This document shows positions 12,029 to 39,450 of a stretch of DNA of 64,000 nucleotides, one piece after another. Source of the stretch: Toxonevra muliebris. Taxonomy: Eukaryota; Arthropoda; Insecta; Diptera; Pallopteridae. The notes beneath the pieces were generated by a model. It was given only the letters and a program-made list of their open reading frames with translations. It did no database searches and had not been told where the DNA came from. The stretch's first letter is position 1, and each line of letters begins with the position of its first letter. The stretch spans positions 82,650,400 through 82,714,399 of the forward strand of contig OY829328.1 of the NCBI GenBank assembly GCA_963691655.1, read 5' to 3'. A program made the position numbers and the translations under genes.

Positions 12029-15000
12029 ATTATTATTATTATTTTTATTATTACGAATGAATGTGAAACATGAATGGATGCTAAAAGGTTGGTCTAGGCC
12101 CTCCATGTGCTATTGTGCCATAAAAGAAGTAATTGGTTTCCTATAAATGTGATTGAATCACAAAGAGAAAAAATAACCATAAAATATTGAGGGAAGACAA
12201 AAGATCAGTGAGGAAATCAGCTGGAAAGAATTATTTTTAGGCCGAGTTTATATCTGCAAGAAAACTGACGCAATTTTCTTCAGAAAGCCTATTTCAGAGT
12301 AATTGGGTTTGAAAGAGGAACCGCAAGTTTCTTGTTTTTTTCTTGTTTACATCAGCAGTTTATTTTAAAAATGACTTTCTAATGGCAAGTTGCCCCAATT
12401 TGGGCCTCATGCTAAGCCCATTTCCAAAAAGACTTGTTTACCTGTTTACAATATCAAAGTTCTTTTAGTGCTTGAAAATTTTTCTTCACAGTTGGGAAAA
12501 ATTTCTGAAATTCAAGTTTGCTTTATAGTGTTATTATTATTCTTGCTATAGCTGTTGCTGCTTCTTCTTTTGATGTTATCGCTACTTGCTCTACTTTTTT
12601 GGTTGATTTCAAGAATTATTACTTGCAACATGACAACAAGTAAATAACTTTCAAATACAATATCATTAATTTTACTTATATACTCCGTTGCTACTGGCTG
12701 CTGTCGGTTTCGGTATGTTTCTGTAATGTGTTGGCGTAGTATCACTTTTTAAATGGAAAATAATATCATCACCTCGGACGTTAATGTATGGACTTTGTAT
12801 TATTTTTTATTTTTCTTTTATTAATAATATTATTATTTGTATTCCTAGGAAAAAAAAAAAAAACGTTATTGTCATCGAAAATCAAAGCATTATCACACAC
12901 ACAAGTATATCACACATACATCTTAACATTTTACTTACTTTGTGAAATATATAAATTGAAATGTATGGATACGAAAATGTTTTGAACTTTAGAATGTATG
13001 CATGTAAAAGAAAAATAATAGTAATAATAATAATAATAAAATGAGCATTGTAAATTTCAAAGGAAATTAACTGCCAGCGTGAAATTGATATCTCTGAAAT
13101 GTTAATGAATATCGTGTTATATAGTAAAAATGTTATACAATTTAGACTTTGTACTTTTAACGGTTCCTCTGACATTGAATAATATACTTTCAGCTTTTTG
13201 TTCTTTCTTTTTCTTGTATATATATGAAATTGACATTGAAAAAAAAATGCTTGAGTAAGAAAAACTACTAGAATTTAATTGATAAACCTTAATTTGAGCC
13301 TAGAAAATATTGAACAGTAGGCAATAGTTTGCACGTAATTAAGATTCTTTACTGGAATTAAACAGAGTTTCACGAATACAATATGTAGATTAGTGGGAAG
13401 CATTTCTATCTATTGAATTCTCGTCTGGAGTGATTTGATGCTAGCCGCTGTGTCATCTTCAAATCACTGTGACAAACACATTTTTCATTTACAAGTTCCG
13501 TCAGAAACTCTATATCGAGAGGTGATAACCTTTCTATGTAATGGATTGATTGAGAACTTTATCTTGGATAAGACCAATCTCTCAATCAATTCAAAATGAT
13601 TGGGAATTGAAATGTAAATTTGAATTATTTATTAAAAACGATAGTAATCTCTTATCAATTATCAAAATTACTTCATTATCTATTGATTTTTCTCTTTTTT
13701 TTACATCAGTCTTTTAGAATTCTTTTATAAAAATTTTACTTTTAAATAAGTATGTATGTAAATAAACTAATTCATACATATTTATTTATTTGTTCTATCT
13801 ATTAGAAGATTATGCAATCATTTGAGATAGAAAACAAATATTTATTTTTATTTTAAACTATATAGATCTTTATTTAATTTTACTTTTATCAGTTACGCTC
13901 AAAGACACAATCGTATCACTCGAAAATTCAAGAAATTTATTTTGGTTTTTTTCAAGAAGATTTATCAAATCAACTAAAGTCCAAATGATATTTTTGGCAA
14001 CCACTTGATTTATAATTATATTTAGATACATCGACTAAAAATTTGTTGTTGTTTATTTTGGTATTTATTGTTTTTTTTTGTCTTATTTTTGAGGAATTTT
14101 GTTTTTTTTTTTTTTTTTTCATTTGGCATCGATCAAACTTTTATACGCAAATTTTGACTGCAGTCGCAGGAAATGTTAAATTAAAAAAAAAAAAAAAAAT
14201 AATAAAAATAAAAATTATGTAAATAAATACCTAATCATTAAGAATGGAAAGTAATAATGTACTGTACATATTTAAAGTAAAAAAATACATAGACTAGGAC
14301 ATCGATACAATGTTTAAATCGAAATATTGTGTCGATTTCAATTTTGATTGAATAATCTTGAGAAATAGGTTGTTACAATAACTGCAGCTGTATTGATCTT
14401 AAACTGGAGTAAGGTCTGATATTCTAAATCGAAACATTATCGTTATCTGTACTTCTATTCTATTATATAATATTGATATGAAAATATAGTATGTAAGGAT
14501 TTAGCTCAAAAACTACTAGATCAAATTTAATTCTGTTGTAAAGACATACATACATAGTCTACATATATTTTTAATTTTGTAATAAAAACTTCCTTTTAAT
14601 TTAGCTAGATAAATTGTTATGAATTTAAATTTATGTAATTGTATTCGAAATGGACTCGTTTTTTGATTTAGCCTTCATTTAAAATTTCGAATTTTTTTTA
14701 TTCTCTCTGACTCTTTGCAAGGCAGATTTATAACAGGTGATATCAGCGTCAGCTCTCTCTTTTTCTTTCATTTTCTATAAGAAGAGACTCGGAACTGTCA
14801 AAATCTTTTTGGTTTTGTCTATTTCTCATGCATTTGTTTTTCTTGTTTGTTTGACATTTCTAGGTCTTTATAGCAACAAAGCAGTGTGTTGTTATTGTCT
14901 TGTTGTGATGCTGCTACCATTTGACCATCATTTGATGGCACACAACAACAAAATTACAACAAACTCATTTCTCTCTCTCACTCTCTTTATCTTCTCAAGC

Positions 15001-16178
15001 AACATTGTTGTAGATTCGATTTTGTTCCGTTTATTTTACTCCATATAAAATGAACAAAAGTTTTTTGTTGTTATTGTCTTTTTATATGGAAAACAACAAC
15101 AAATTTTGTTTTGCTCGGCGGTTCCTTCGAACGCATATAACGAAAAATAACAACAAATTTATTCCTCTCATTCTCTCTCTCTTCAACATTTTTGTATGTT
15201 AAAATATGTTATTTGGTGGCATATAACACAACAAAAACTCCATTTTTACACCGAAATAAATGAATAACAACAAAAATATATAGAAAATGCACTTAACTTT
15301 TTATCTTGATTTAAAATATATATTTTTTTTTTTTTATAAATATCTTCGTTTTAAGCCTGCCCTTTAAGTGTTACCAATTAATTATTTCTTTTTGTCGAAA
15401 ATTAAATTGCAGAATAAGGCTGATAAATAGTAAGGCCTTCCAGCTGAGGCTGTATTCAATAGGTCATTATTTTCTGAATCTTTCGTGATGAAGCTCGTTT
15501 AGATACGATTAATTTTGTCATCATTTAGTTTAATTGAACAAATTTAAAATTACCTAATTTTTTTTTTCATTTGCATTTTTTGGCTTTTATTTTTGGCTTT
15601 TTGATTGTAATTGAAATCTTATTTGCATTGTTTTTTGTTTTTTGTGATTTTTTATTTTAAAAATAATTAAGGTGTTGTTTATATTTTTTTATTATGTAGT
15701 TTTGTTATATGCTCGTTAATTTATTTTGTTTTTACTTTATTTAAACTCATAAACATTTTTAATGTATCAGTCATTCAACCAACATGATGAGACAACAAAA
15801 CTCAAACATATCAAACATATCCTTGACCTATAAAATACACGAAGCTGCAACGCACTCGTGCTTTACAATTTAATAAATACCACATATAGTATATCCTTGT
15901 AATTTTTTCAGATTCATCATCTACTTAAAAACCTATATAAACTTTGATATATAGAATAAATAAGTAAATAAATAAATACATACATACAATTACATTTTAA
16001 CAATATACTGAATTCATTACACATTTCTCGTAATGCGTCCGTGTGTATGTGTGGAAGCTGGATTCCTGTTTTTATTTTAAATTTGTTTTTTGTTTTTGTT
16101 TCTTGTACTCATTCATATTCACGCGATCATTTTATTTCTATATTGTTTTTGTTGTTCTTTTCTTCTTTTCTCTTGCAG
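12029..16178. other. AT-rich non-coding DNA upstream of the Acsl 5'UTR exon
   Basis: No coding exon is seen. The interval has long T and A runs, ATT/TTG trinucleotide patches and CT-rich blocks. The splice acceptor at 16178 implies that most or all of it is intron between an unidentified upstream non-coding exon and the first coding exon of Acsl. Confidence 0.5.
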
Positions 16179-16637
16179 ATTGTGCAGAAAAACACAACAA
16201 CTAGAATTAAATAATTCTTACAGATAAAACCACCATACAGTGGATTAATAAATAAATCATCATTGTTTCATTTTCATCACAACTGACAACAACCAATCAA
16301 CCAACCAACAACCAATAACAACAACAATACATACTTCATATACGTATCTAGAAAATTTGCTCTTGCTTCTTCCTAACGCTGTGTTGTTGTACGTGTATAC
16401 GCTCGATTGCCAGTCAAATTTTGTAGTATAAACCACAAACACCACTACTATCAACTTTCATCACACGTGTCACCAACACCATCGCCACCAGTTATATTAG
16501 TAGCTGCTGTTGTCTTATAGCGCTAAAAAGATAATTACATAATTATAAAAAAAAGCTAACATTAATTAAGCGCGCTCAATTAGGCAAATTTTATCGTATC
16601 CTCGTTTAAAAAGTTACTACTCCGCTCCATCTCGAAA
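16179..16637 (+). other. Acsl 5' untranslated exon portion
   Basis: A strong acceptor (long pyrimidine tract ending CTCTTGCAG at 16178) precedes a stretch of mixed composition with CAACCAAC and ACAACAACA repeats that runs into the Acsl ATG at 16638. It is read as the 5'UTR part of the exon ending at 16660. The upstream exon that joins it was not identified. Confidence 0.6.
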
Positions 16638-31104
<14,467 letters not shown>

Positions 31105-33955
31105 AAGTGACTGCATTAGTTCTAGTACTAATTTCTTTCTAAAAACAAAAAATAACTTAAAAAATAATAATTAAAACCATAAAAAAACAACAACAACAAA
31201 AATGCAGAATGTTAAGTAAAAGACAAAAAAATCATAGCTTTTTGTTATTTGATGAACAACAACAATAACAACAAAAAATATGTTTAACTTAAATTTGCGA
31301 AAAAGAAACCAACAAACAAAAACCATAAATTTTTCTATTTGTAAAATAATTAATAATCATAATGAAAGTTATAATGTGTTTTTTAGTACTTTTTTAATAA
31401 ATACTAAATTCGTTATTTTGATGCTTTGTTAATTTATTAAAAAAAAAAAAAAATAGAATAAAAACATTTATTTGCTTGTGAGATAAAATATACATATATG
31501 ATTTTTATTATTTTTATCTGTCCATATAAAATGAGTGTACTAAATGAAAATAAATTTAGTAACCAAAAAAGTGCGTAAATCAAAATATTTTCAAGATTTT
31601 CTTTTTATTAGTTGTTTTCTTGAAACATTCAAATTTTATAAAAAAAGAAACCTGCAGTTAGTAATAAAGTAAATCTGCAATGAAACGGGTTATTTTTGGA
31701 TTAAGTACTTTAGGAAAAACAAATGTGCTAAAGATAAATACTGTAATGCATGGAATGTAAAATAGTAATATTCTATTTGACTGATTGAGTGCAATTAGTG
31801 AATGAGTGTTTAAATGAGCGAAACGAAAAATTTCAAGTTAAAATATGGACAAAGTGATGGTACGGAAATGTTTTTAGCTTACTACTTATATTAGTACTAA
31901 ACTGTATCAAATTTTGTTATTGAACTGTAATTGTATTAAAGGCAGGATCTTTGTGCAATATATGGGTAAGCAATTTTTTTAGTACAAATAAACTACTAAA
32001 ACGTCAGTGCTACATTTTTGTATTGAAATGTTGAAATATTTTTAGAACAAGGTATTAGTATTGAAATTATAATTGTATTGCTAGATATTAGCATTAACAC
32101 ATTTTTAGTACAATATATTAATATTGAAAGCATGATTTTTGTTAACTTTAAATCGTGTACAAAATACTGCATCAGTTCTAAAATTGTACTAAATTTGTTA
32201 CAAAGCTGCAGTGTAGTGTTTAAGTACTTTAATAATTTTAGTACACTATAATTGTTTCGGAATCATATATTAGGGACATTCATTGGTACTAAAATCTGTT
32301 TAGTACAATATGCTCAAACTTAAACCATTTTAGTACAGTGTACTAAAACAGTACTAAACCTTTCTAAGAAAAATTTATTAATATTGAAATTATTTGGGTC
32401 CAGTGCATCATTATTAAAGTTTTTCTAGTACAATTAAATTTTTTTTAGTACTATATATATTGAAATTTTTTATTTTTGAATCACACATTGACATCAAAAT
32501 TTTTTCAGTTCGGTTTAATAGTATCGTAAATTATATATTTGTTGTACATTGGTACTGAAAATGCTTTAATATCTACGAAATTTTGTAACCACTAATTTCT
32601 TTCAATTTTTTCAATACGAAAATGTTGTATACCTTTTTTTTTTCCTGAAAACTGACACTCATTCATTAATTCACAGATTGTACTAAATTTAAAAATTATG
32701 CTGAAAACTTTCATGTTATGAATATTGAACAAACACCTTCTTCAAGGAAAACTTTTAAATAAACAGTTTTAGTACAACCTTTTTTTTTAGTATATTTCTA
32801 TATGTAAATGAAACGAAATGAAAAAAAAAAAATAAAGAATCAGTTAAAGTGGTACTTGAGCAAGCAAGTGTGTCCAATCTTATATAAAATTGCACTTGTA
32901 ACTTGAAAATAGCTTTAAGCTAAATTTAGTTTAGAAGAAATTATAAAAACAAATACAAAGAAAACGCAAACTAAATGGTTTTGAGAAATACAAAGTAAAT
33001 GTCAAGCAAACTATATAAAGAAAAACAAAAAAACTAAAAATTAAATTAAACATTTTTAATGTTTATAAACATTTAATACTACATGTCGTTTATTAAGGCT
33101 AAAAAAATAAAATTTGTAAATATATCAATTAGTAATTAAGTTAAACATGCTTTATCAAAAGAAAACTACAAAATATACACAAATACAAAAATCACACACA
33201 CATACACGAACTCACTAACAGAAACACAAATACAGAGATACATTGAAGCTATTTAGAATCTACTATTTAGTAATTGTAACTTTTTCTTTTCTTTTTGGCT
33301 ACATATTTTTTTTCTTACTATTTCTTATTTTTCTTTAACTTAAAATAAAAATCACACAAACTTTTTAACCATTTAGCAAATGCTATTGTGTAAATGTACA
33401 TATATATCTTATATATACATACAAATATATTTACATTATTATGAATGCATATAACTATTAAAAAAAAAATAACGCAAAAAATACATATGCCAGTTGAAAT
33501 AGTTCTTCATTTTATTCTTTCAAATTTTATATTTTTAAAATAAACGCACTTTTCATTTTTAACATACACACACCTCTATAAATACAAAATAAATTTGCTT
33601 TTAAACAAAACTAAAAAAACAAAAAAATTCAAAATTATTTTGATGAATTATTGTAAAAGACTTTGATATAAAAATAAAACAAAATTAAAAAATAAAATTC
33701 GTTAAAATTAAAGCAAAACAAAAATATTTTAGTATGTAGTTTTGAAATTAGTTTTTAAATGATGTCAATAAAAATTTTGAGAGTATATTTTAAATTCACA
33801 AAAATACAAAAAGAAAAATTAAGAAATTTGCAATTTGTTAGCAATTATTTAAGTAATTTTTAAGTAGATTTTAAGTTATTTTCAGTTGCAAGTGAAAACA
33901 ATAAAAACATATAAAATTTATTAAAATAAATATATCAAATATTTAATAATTACTG
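31105..33955 (+). other. Acsl 3'UTR region with alternative poly(A) signals
   Basis: After the TGA there are AATAAA signals at 31396 and 31457 (proximal) and at 33925, the last followed by a GT/T-rich stretch (TACTGTGTTTCTTTATTTT). Proximal cleavage would give a 3'UTR of about 0.4 kb, distal cleavage about 2.85 kb. The first 1.7 kb carries AGTACT palindromes; the last 1.2 kb is A-rich and free of them. Which signal is used cannot be told from sequence. Confidence 0.5.
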
Positions 33956-36900
33956 TGTTTCTTTATTTTATTTAGTTATGGATTTTTTTTTTCAACTAAT
34001 AAAATTAAATAGTACTTACCTACTATGGAGGTAAGTGGAGCAATATTCCAGAAGGATACAATTGAAAGTGTGTGATCGCCTTACAGGCTCGTTGTGGCTC
34101 TCCCTTGTTATAGATTTAACATCATTCAGAGAATAACTGAGCTAACTACATTAAAATTGTTTACCCTAAAACCTCACATTAAGGCTACAAAGGAAAATTT
34201 CTTTCTTGTGGTGCATTGGACTAGTTCTAAAACAGTTTGAGTACAATTTAATTAGTACTAAAGTTGATTTCCTGCAACAAATTGATACTAGAATTACTAT
34301 TTGGTGAATTGGATTAGTACTAATATATTTGTTGTGCGTTTTGTTGGTACTAAAATATTTATATTACAATTTATTTGTATTTATGTTAATATATTAGTAC
34401 TAAAATCTTTTCGATGCACTAAGTTAGTATATATATATATATATTACATTTGCAATTTTTTATACAACTAATTTTGTGCTAAAAGTTAATTAGCACTAAA
34501 ACTTAAATTTAGAACGTTGGATTAATACATTTTTTGTACTAAAGTACTTTTATTTACAATTTATTAGTACTAAAACTTCCGGTGTTATTTGTTGTACTAA
34601 AATATTTTAGTTGTTGAACCCGAAATCAAACATTTTGAACTATATTTTAGTACTAAAATTTTATTGACACATTGAGTTCGTACTAGAAAATATTTGCAAA
34701 GCAATTTCTTAGTACTAAAGTCCAATTAGTACTATTAAATTCTTAGTACTATTAAATTCTTAGTGAAGTAGTATTTTAACTTTCATATTAGTACTAAAAT
34801 TTTTTGAACACTATTATATTAGAGATAGTATTATTTTTGAGCCAAGGGAGTTAGTACTAAATCTTTTTTTTAGTATATTTCCAACCAATTTTGAATAGAT
34901 AATTGTAATAACAGTTTAGTAACAAAATAGAAGGTTCGAAGATTTTCTACCCAATGCAACGAGGCTACGTTGAATGAAGAGAAGTAAATGTATGCAGTGT
35001 AGGAAGTTCCACATGGATGGTTTTGATATTGCCCTTTCAGAATACAAACACTATACCAAACTTGGTAATCACACTGCAACGTGCATTTAACGTGATTGGT
35101 GTGAAAATTTTCGAATTGAAGCCAGAACCACGCGTCTATTTTTCATAGAATTGAAAGCTGCAAAAGAACAATAAAAAGATAAGTACTAAAGCGGATGTAG
35201 GCTAAACATTAGTCCGCTGAATATTTTTAAATACAAAAAAAAAAAAAATTTGAATTTTTTGAAACTGTTTATTTGATTTTAGTACCCACTGCTTTATCCT
35301 ATTTTTGACTCTGTCTTTTTAACTATAAAACTTATTATCTTTTTGACCGGGCTAATTAAAAGTTAAACAACAGAGTTAAATTGGAACGAAAAAAATTAGA
35401 TTATAATAATTGTAATTACAACAAATTTTACAAATAAATTTTTATTCGAAAATTCATTTAATTTTAATTAAAAGTTAAAAAACAAAGAAATATAACAAAT
35501 TATTTTCTACAGATTTTTGAATTCAATTTCAAAGAAATAAATATTTTTAATTACGTCAAATGTATGCCAAAACAACGAAAACACCAATGCAGAAAAAATG
35601 AGTGCAGAGAAGAATCAATTTTAAAATATGATATAAATTAAATAGATCACATTTTTAATTCAAAATTTTGATAAAATAAAAAGCGCATTACATTAATGGT
35701 TTTGGCATACTACCCGACGATGCTTATAAACTAAGTACTCGAATATATGTGAAATATTCGATTGTTGCTGTAATTATTATTATTATATATATACAAAAAT
35801 ATCGAACTATACGTTACGTTAACTTAACGACAAGTTAATGGCTATAGCTCGATATAGTTTAAAGAATTCTTGTTTTTAAAATTAATAGTTTTGCATTTCA
35901 ATTTACACATTTTAATGTTTCATTTGATTGTCCCAAAATCATTAGAGTTGGCCTGCATAACTTGGAAGATAAGTAAACGATGGTGTAGCCATTTACTGCG
36001 ATATATACATAGGCATTATTGATTGTAGGACACGTCAAATATTAACTAGAGAGAAAACAGAACAAATATATTTGATTAGTACATATGTGAAAGAATATTT
36101 ATTTTAATTGATTAATGAGAAGTTTTGTTTTTTTTTTTCTAATTAACTAAGTAATTCTGTGAGTCAAATTTATTGGTAGGTACTAAAATATTTCCTCTGG
36201 AGTTTATTAAATCAATATAGGAGTATTTTTTTTTTTTTAACCAAAATTATAGTTTACATTATTAGTAGAAATTAGTACTAAAATATTTGTGTTTTAGTAC
36301 CAAAGCTTTTTCGCATTTAATTAGTACTAAAATATTATTATATTTTGCAATGTATTAGGACAAACTCTTTAATTTGGAAGTAATATTTTAGCACTAAAAT
36401 CTGGCTGGTGCCTTGAATTAGCTCTAAAAGTACTAGTAGTACTAAAAAATTCGTTTATTGTAACCAAAAACAAATTCTAATACTATAAGTACTAGCATTA
36501 TTACCATATTGTTTTTTTTTACAATATCGCTAATTCCTTGAGTTTGTATTAAAATATTTTTGGCGCAATTTATTAGTACAAAAGTCAACATGAAGCAATT
36601 TGTTGAAAAACAATTTGTTTAAACGATTGAATTAGTACTAAAATATTTATATTGCATTAACATAAGTAACAGAATCGTATTATTGAAATAATATTTAAGT
36701 ACTAAAATCTCATTGAAGCATTGGATTAGTCGCAAATTTTGATAAATATGGTAGTTATACATATTAATCAAACTAACGTGCAGTAGATTCAAAATCTTTT
36801 ATTGTTTTGTTTGCTATTAGTTCCGGTTTTCGAGGAAGTCGAGGAAAAGTGTGTGCTTTTTCACACACGCAATGAAAACCAGTTTCAGATTGATGTAAAT

Positions 36901-37018
36901 TGCAAGGGTATTAAGTCAAACTTGTTTTCCAACTACATACTACACTTATCGATTATAAAATCTAAATTAATATATCCGCAAAGTATTCTAAATATTAAAT
37001 ATGTACCTGCACATGTCT
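33956..37018. other. Intergenic DNA between Acsl and the THAP gene
   Basis: AT-rich DNA with two dense AGTACT-palindrome blocks (about 34.2-34.9 and 36.2-36.7 kb), including a tandem TTAGTACTATTAAATTC repeat near 34726-34762, and a TA microsatellite near 34427-34443. A short open frame at 36822-36910 follows a possible splice acceptor but has no recognisable homology. Confidence 0.7.
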
Positions 37019-39450
37019 TCAATAGAATAAATTTCTCTCTGCATTCTTTGTTTTAATCACATCCAGTTCTGTAATTAGCAATTCATTTTCCAGCGTTATT
37101 CTTTTGATTTCTTGCGCTTGGTCCTTTACTTTTCGTCGCAGTTCTGTTAATTCATCTATCATTTTCTTTCTGTCCGGCATACGATCTAACAAATATTTAT
37201 CCGTTTGAACACATCTACCCACAACTGCTGTATACTTTGCTTTCTTATAATCTGCGAAGGAAGGCAAAATTGGTAATGAATCTAAACCGTAATACTCTAT
37301 TGTTGGCATCTTATTTGCTGCTTTCTGCGTAGCTATTTTTGTTTCGGCACAACTAGATATTGCAGATTCCTCTTTAATTTCATTGGCAAATATTGGATCG
37401 ATACGTATATCGATCGATTGAGGATCACATGTTTTCTGTGCTGTCACAATAGGGTGTGGTGATATCTCACCGTTCACGCCGTTAAGAAATGATGGATCGA
37501 TATGTATATCGATCGATAGAGGATCACTTGGTTGTAGTTGTGTTGTTTCGAGTGGTATTGCGATACCTTTCACTTCATTGGGAAATGTTGTGAGTGTGTG
37601 AGGCTTTTGTAAAATCGGCAAATGACCCAAATCCGTTAGATTTGCCTGCTTTTGCTTTTGACTTTCAGGTATCTGGTGTTGGGCTGGTTTATTTTTATTT
37701 ATGCTTATGGCATAAGGAACAATATCACATTCAATATCGTTTGATGTACAAACATTTGTTGTAGTTGCTTTCGTTGTTGCGGGGGTTTTAGTATATACAG
37801 CTACTTCTTTTTCATCCAGTTTCTTATGTTCGGGCAAACATACAAGCGGTAAATGTATGGGCAGTCGGACAATAGGAGAAACACTTTTATATTGCTTAGT
37901 AGAAATTGTCGAGGACGTTGTTGTCGCGGTTGTTATCGCCTTGGCATTTATGTTGTTGAGATCATATTGTTGTTGCTGCTGCTGCTGCTCTTGTTCAGCA
38001 TTATTGTTGCTGGCTGGCTTAACTGGCAAAAAGGACACTTCAGTTGTTTTGTAAGGCCATGCTAGTGGCAATGTTGGCTTTCGTATGTAATCATGATCGA
38101 AATTTGGTGGTGGGATTATTGGAATTACAGGCTCTCCCTCGATATTTGTATCATCTATGCATATATTTTGATCAGGAACTGCTTGTAAACGTAGATTTGA
38201 ACGAACACGCATCGACTCGGAAAAATGTCGATCACACGCATATAGTAATCTTGGCTGGGAGCCACTGATGCCTAGACGACGTAGCCATTCTTTTCTTCTG
38301 TAAATTGTAGAAAAAGAGGATTATATGAGTATCTTTTTAGATTATTTATTGAAATGAAAATTAAAAAACTGAACCTTTCGGGCTGCCTTTCTGGGTCCGG
38401 GAAACTGAAATAACTTCTGTCTTTACCGGTGCATTTTAAAACACAGCATATAACCGTTTGTGAATCACAACCTTTATAATGAAAAATTTCATTAAAAAAA
38501 TATTTTAGCGAATTGTATGTCAGTGTTAGGAATAATGCAAGATTTTAGTAATGCATTGACAATACTGTCAATTTATCAGTGAAGTGAAACAAACACTCAT
38601 AAGCTAACATTATCTTCTGTTTTTTAGCTTACCTTTATTATTCAGAATCATCTCTATTGAATCGCCATTACATTTGTTGCTTTCAATATATGAAGCATTA
38701 TCAAATCTTAGAGGATTTTTTGCAATCATTGTGGGTGCTTTGTGTGAATTTGCCACTGGTGGTGTTAGTTGTTGTGGTGGAGTTGGTGGCGAAGATAGTA
38801 TAGTAGGCAGATGTATAGAATTTGAATCAGAGTCAGAACCCTCTGTATTTGTTTGAGCGACTAAATTTTGATCCGGATATCTCCTATGCGTCCTAAGCAT
38901 AGCATCTGAGAAATGACGTTCGCATGCATATATAAATTTTGGTGTTGGCTTTTGGACATTTAGTTGACGGATCCACAAATCTCTTCTGCATGAAGGAAAT
39001 AATTGAAAAAATAAACATATTAGTTAGGTCTATTGGTTTCATGTTATCGTTAGCTGATAATTTACATTCGTATGGCAGTTCGACACTTTTTGCCAGCAGA
39101 CACAAAATCTTTGGAAAAACTTTAAACTTCTGACATGCACGTGAATTTATTTACTCACTAACTCCTTTTTCATTCACCTGTGTTTTGCGTACGGGAACGC
39201 TTTTCAAATAAAACACGTTAAAGACTTGAAAAATAGACTATAAATTTTTCAAAAAAGTACGGAAAGAGACCCATTAATTGTTGAGGGAATAAAAAAGTGT
39301 GAACGCCAGGCATTGAATACGTGATTTAACATTTTACAATTAAAGCAATAATAATATTTACCTTGGTTTTTGATATGCCTCATCTGGGAATTGAAAAAGC
39401 TTTTGATTTTCCTTTGAACATTCTAAAATACAAACTTTTTTTCGTGGCAT
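37019..39450 (-). CDS. Tandem THAP zinc-finger protein with C-terminal coiled coil
   Basis: Exons: 39450-39362, 38985-38633, 38471-38375, 38297-37019; all introns GT-AG with consistent phase, about 605 residues. THAP domains are C2CH zinc fingers that bind DNA. The first has C7, C11, C51 and H54, with W34 and FQFP; the second has C157, C161, C201 and H204, with W184 and FSFP. Both have 40 residues between the second and third Cys, and each is cut by a phase-2 intron at an equivalent Arg codon (residues 30 and 180). Between them lies a Ser/Pro/Thr linker; after them a low-complexity region with a polyQ run, an internal repeat around SIDIxIDP, and a coiled coil (about 549-600) as in many THAP proteins. 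If the second intron is retained, a protein of about 153 residues with only the first finger results. The specific orthologue was not recognised. Confidence 0.88.
37386..37530 (-). repeat. Internal coding repeat with ATCGAT palindromes
   Basis: Two segments of about 45 bases (37386-37430 and 37491-37530) share GGATCGATAYGTATATCGAT followed by CGATnGAGGATCAC. On the minus strand they encode the repeated DPxSIDIxIDPxF motif of the THAP protein. Several overlapping ATCGAT palindromes lie in each copy. Confidence 0.85.

Noticed and set aside
14880..15260. Repeated AACAACAA and TTGTTGTT blocks as an inverted-repeat element
   Set aside because: Only simple-sequence similarity; no defined ends or target duplication could be found.
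36822..36910. Possible plus-strand exon after TTTGCTATTAG encoding FEEVEEKCVLFHTRNENQFQ
   Set aside because: Open and low in simple repeats, but no recognisable homology, no matching upstream exon and only a short span.
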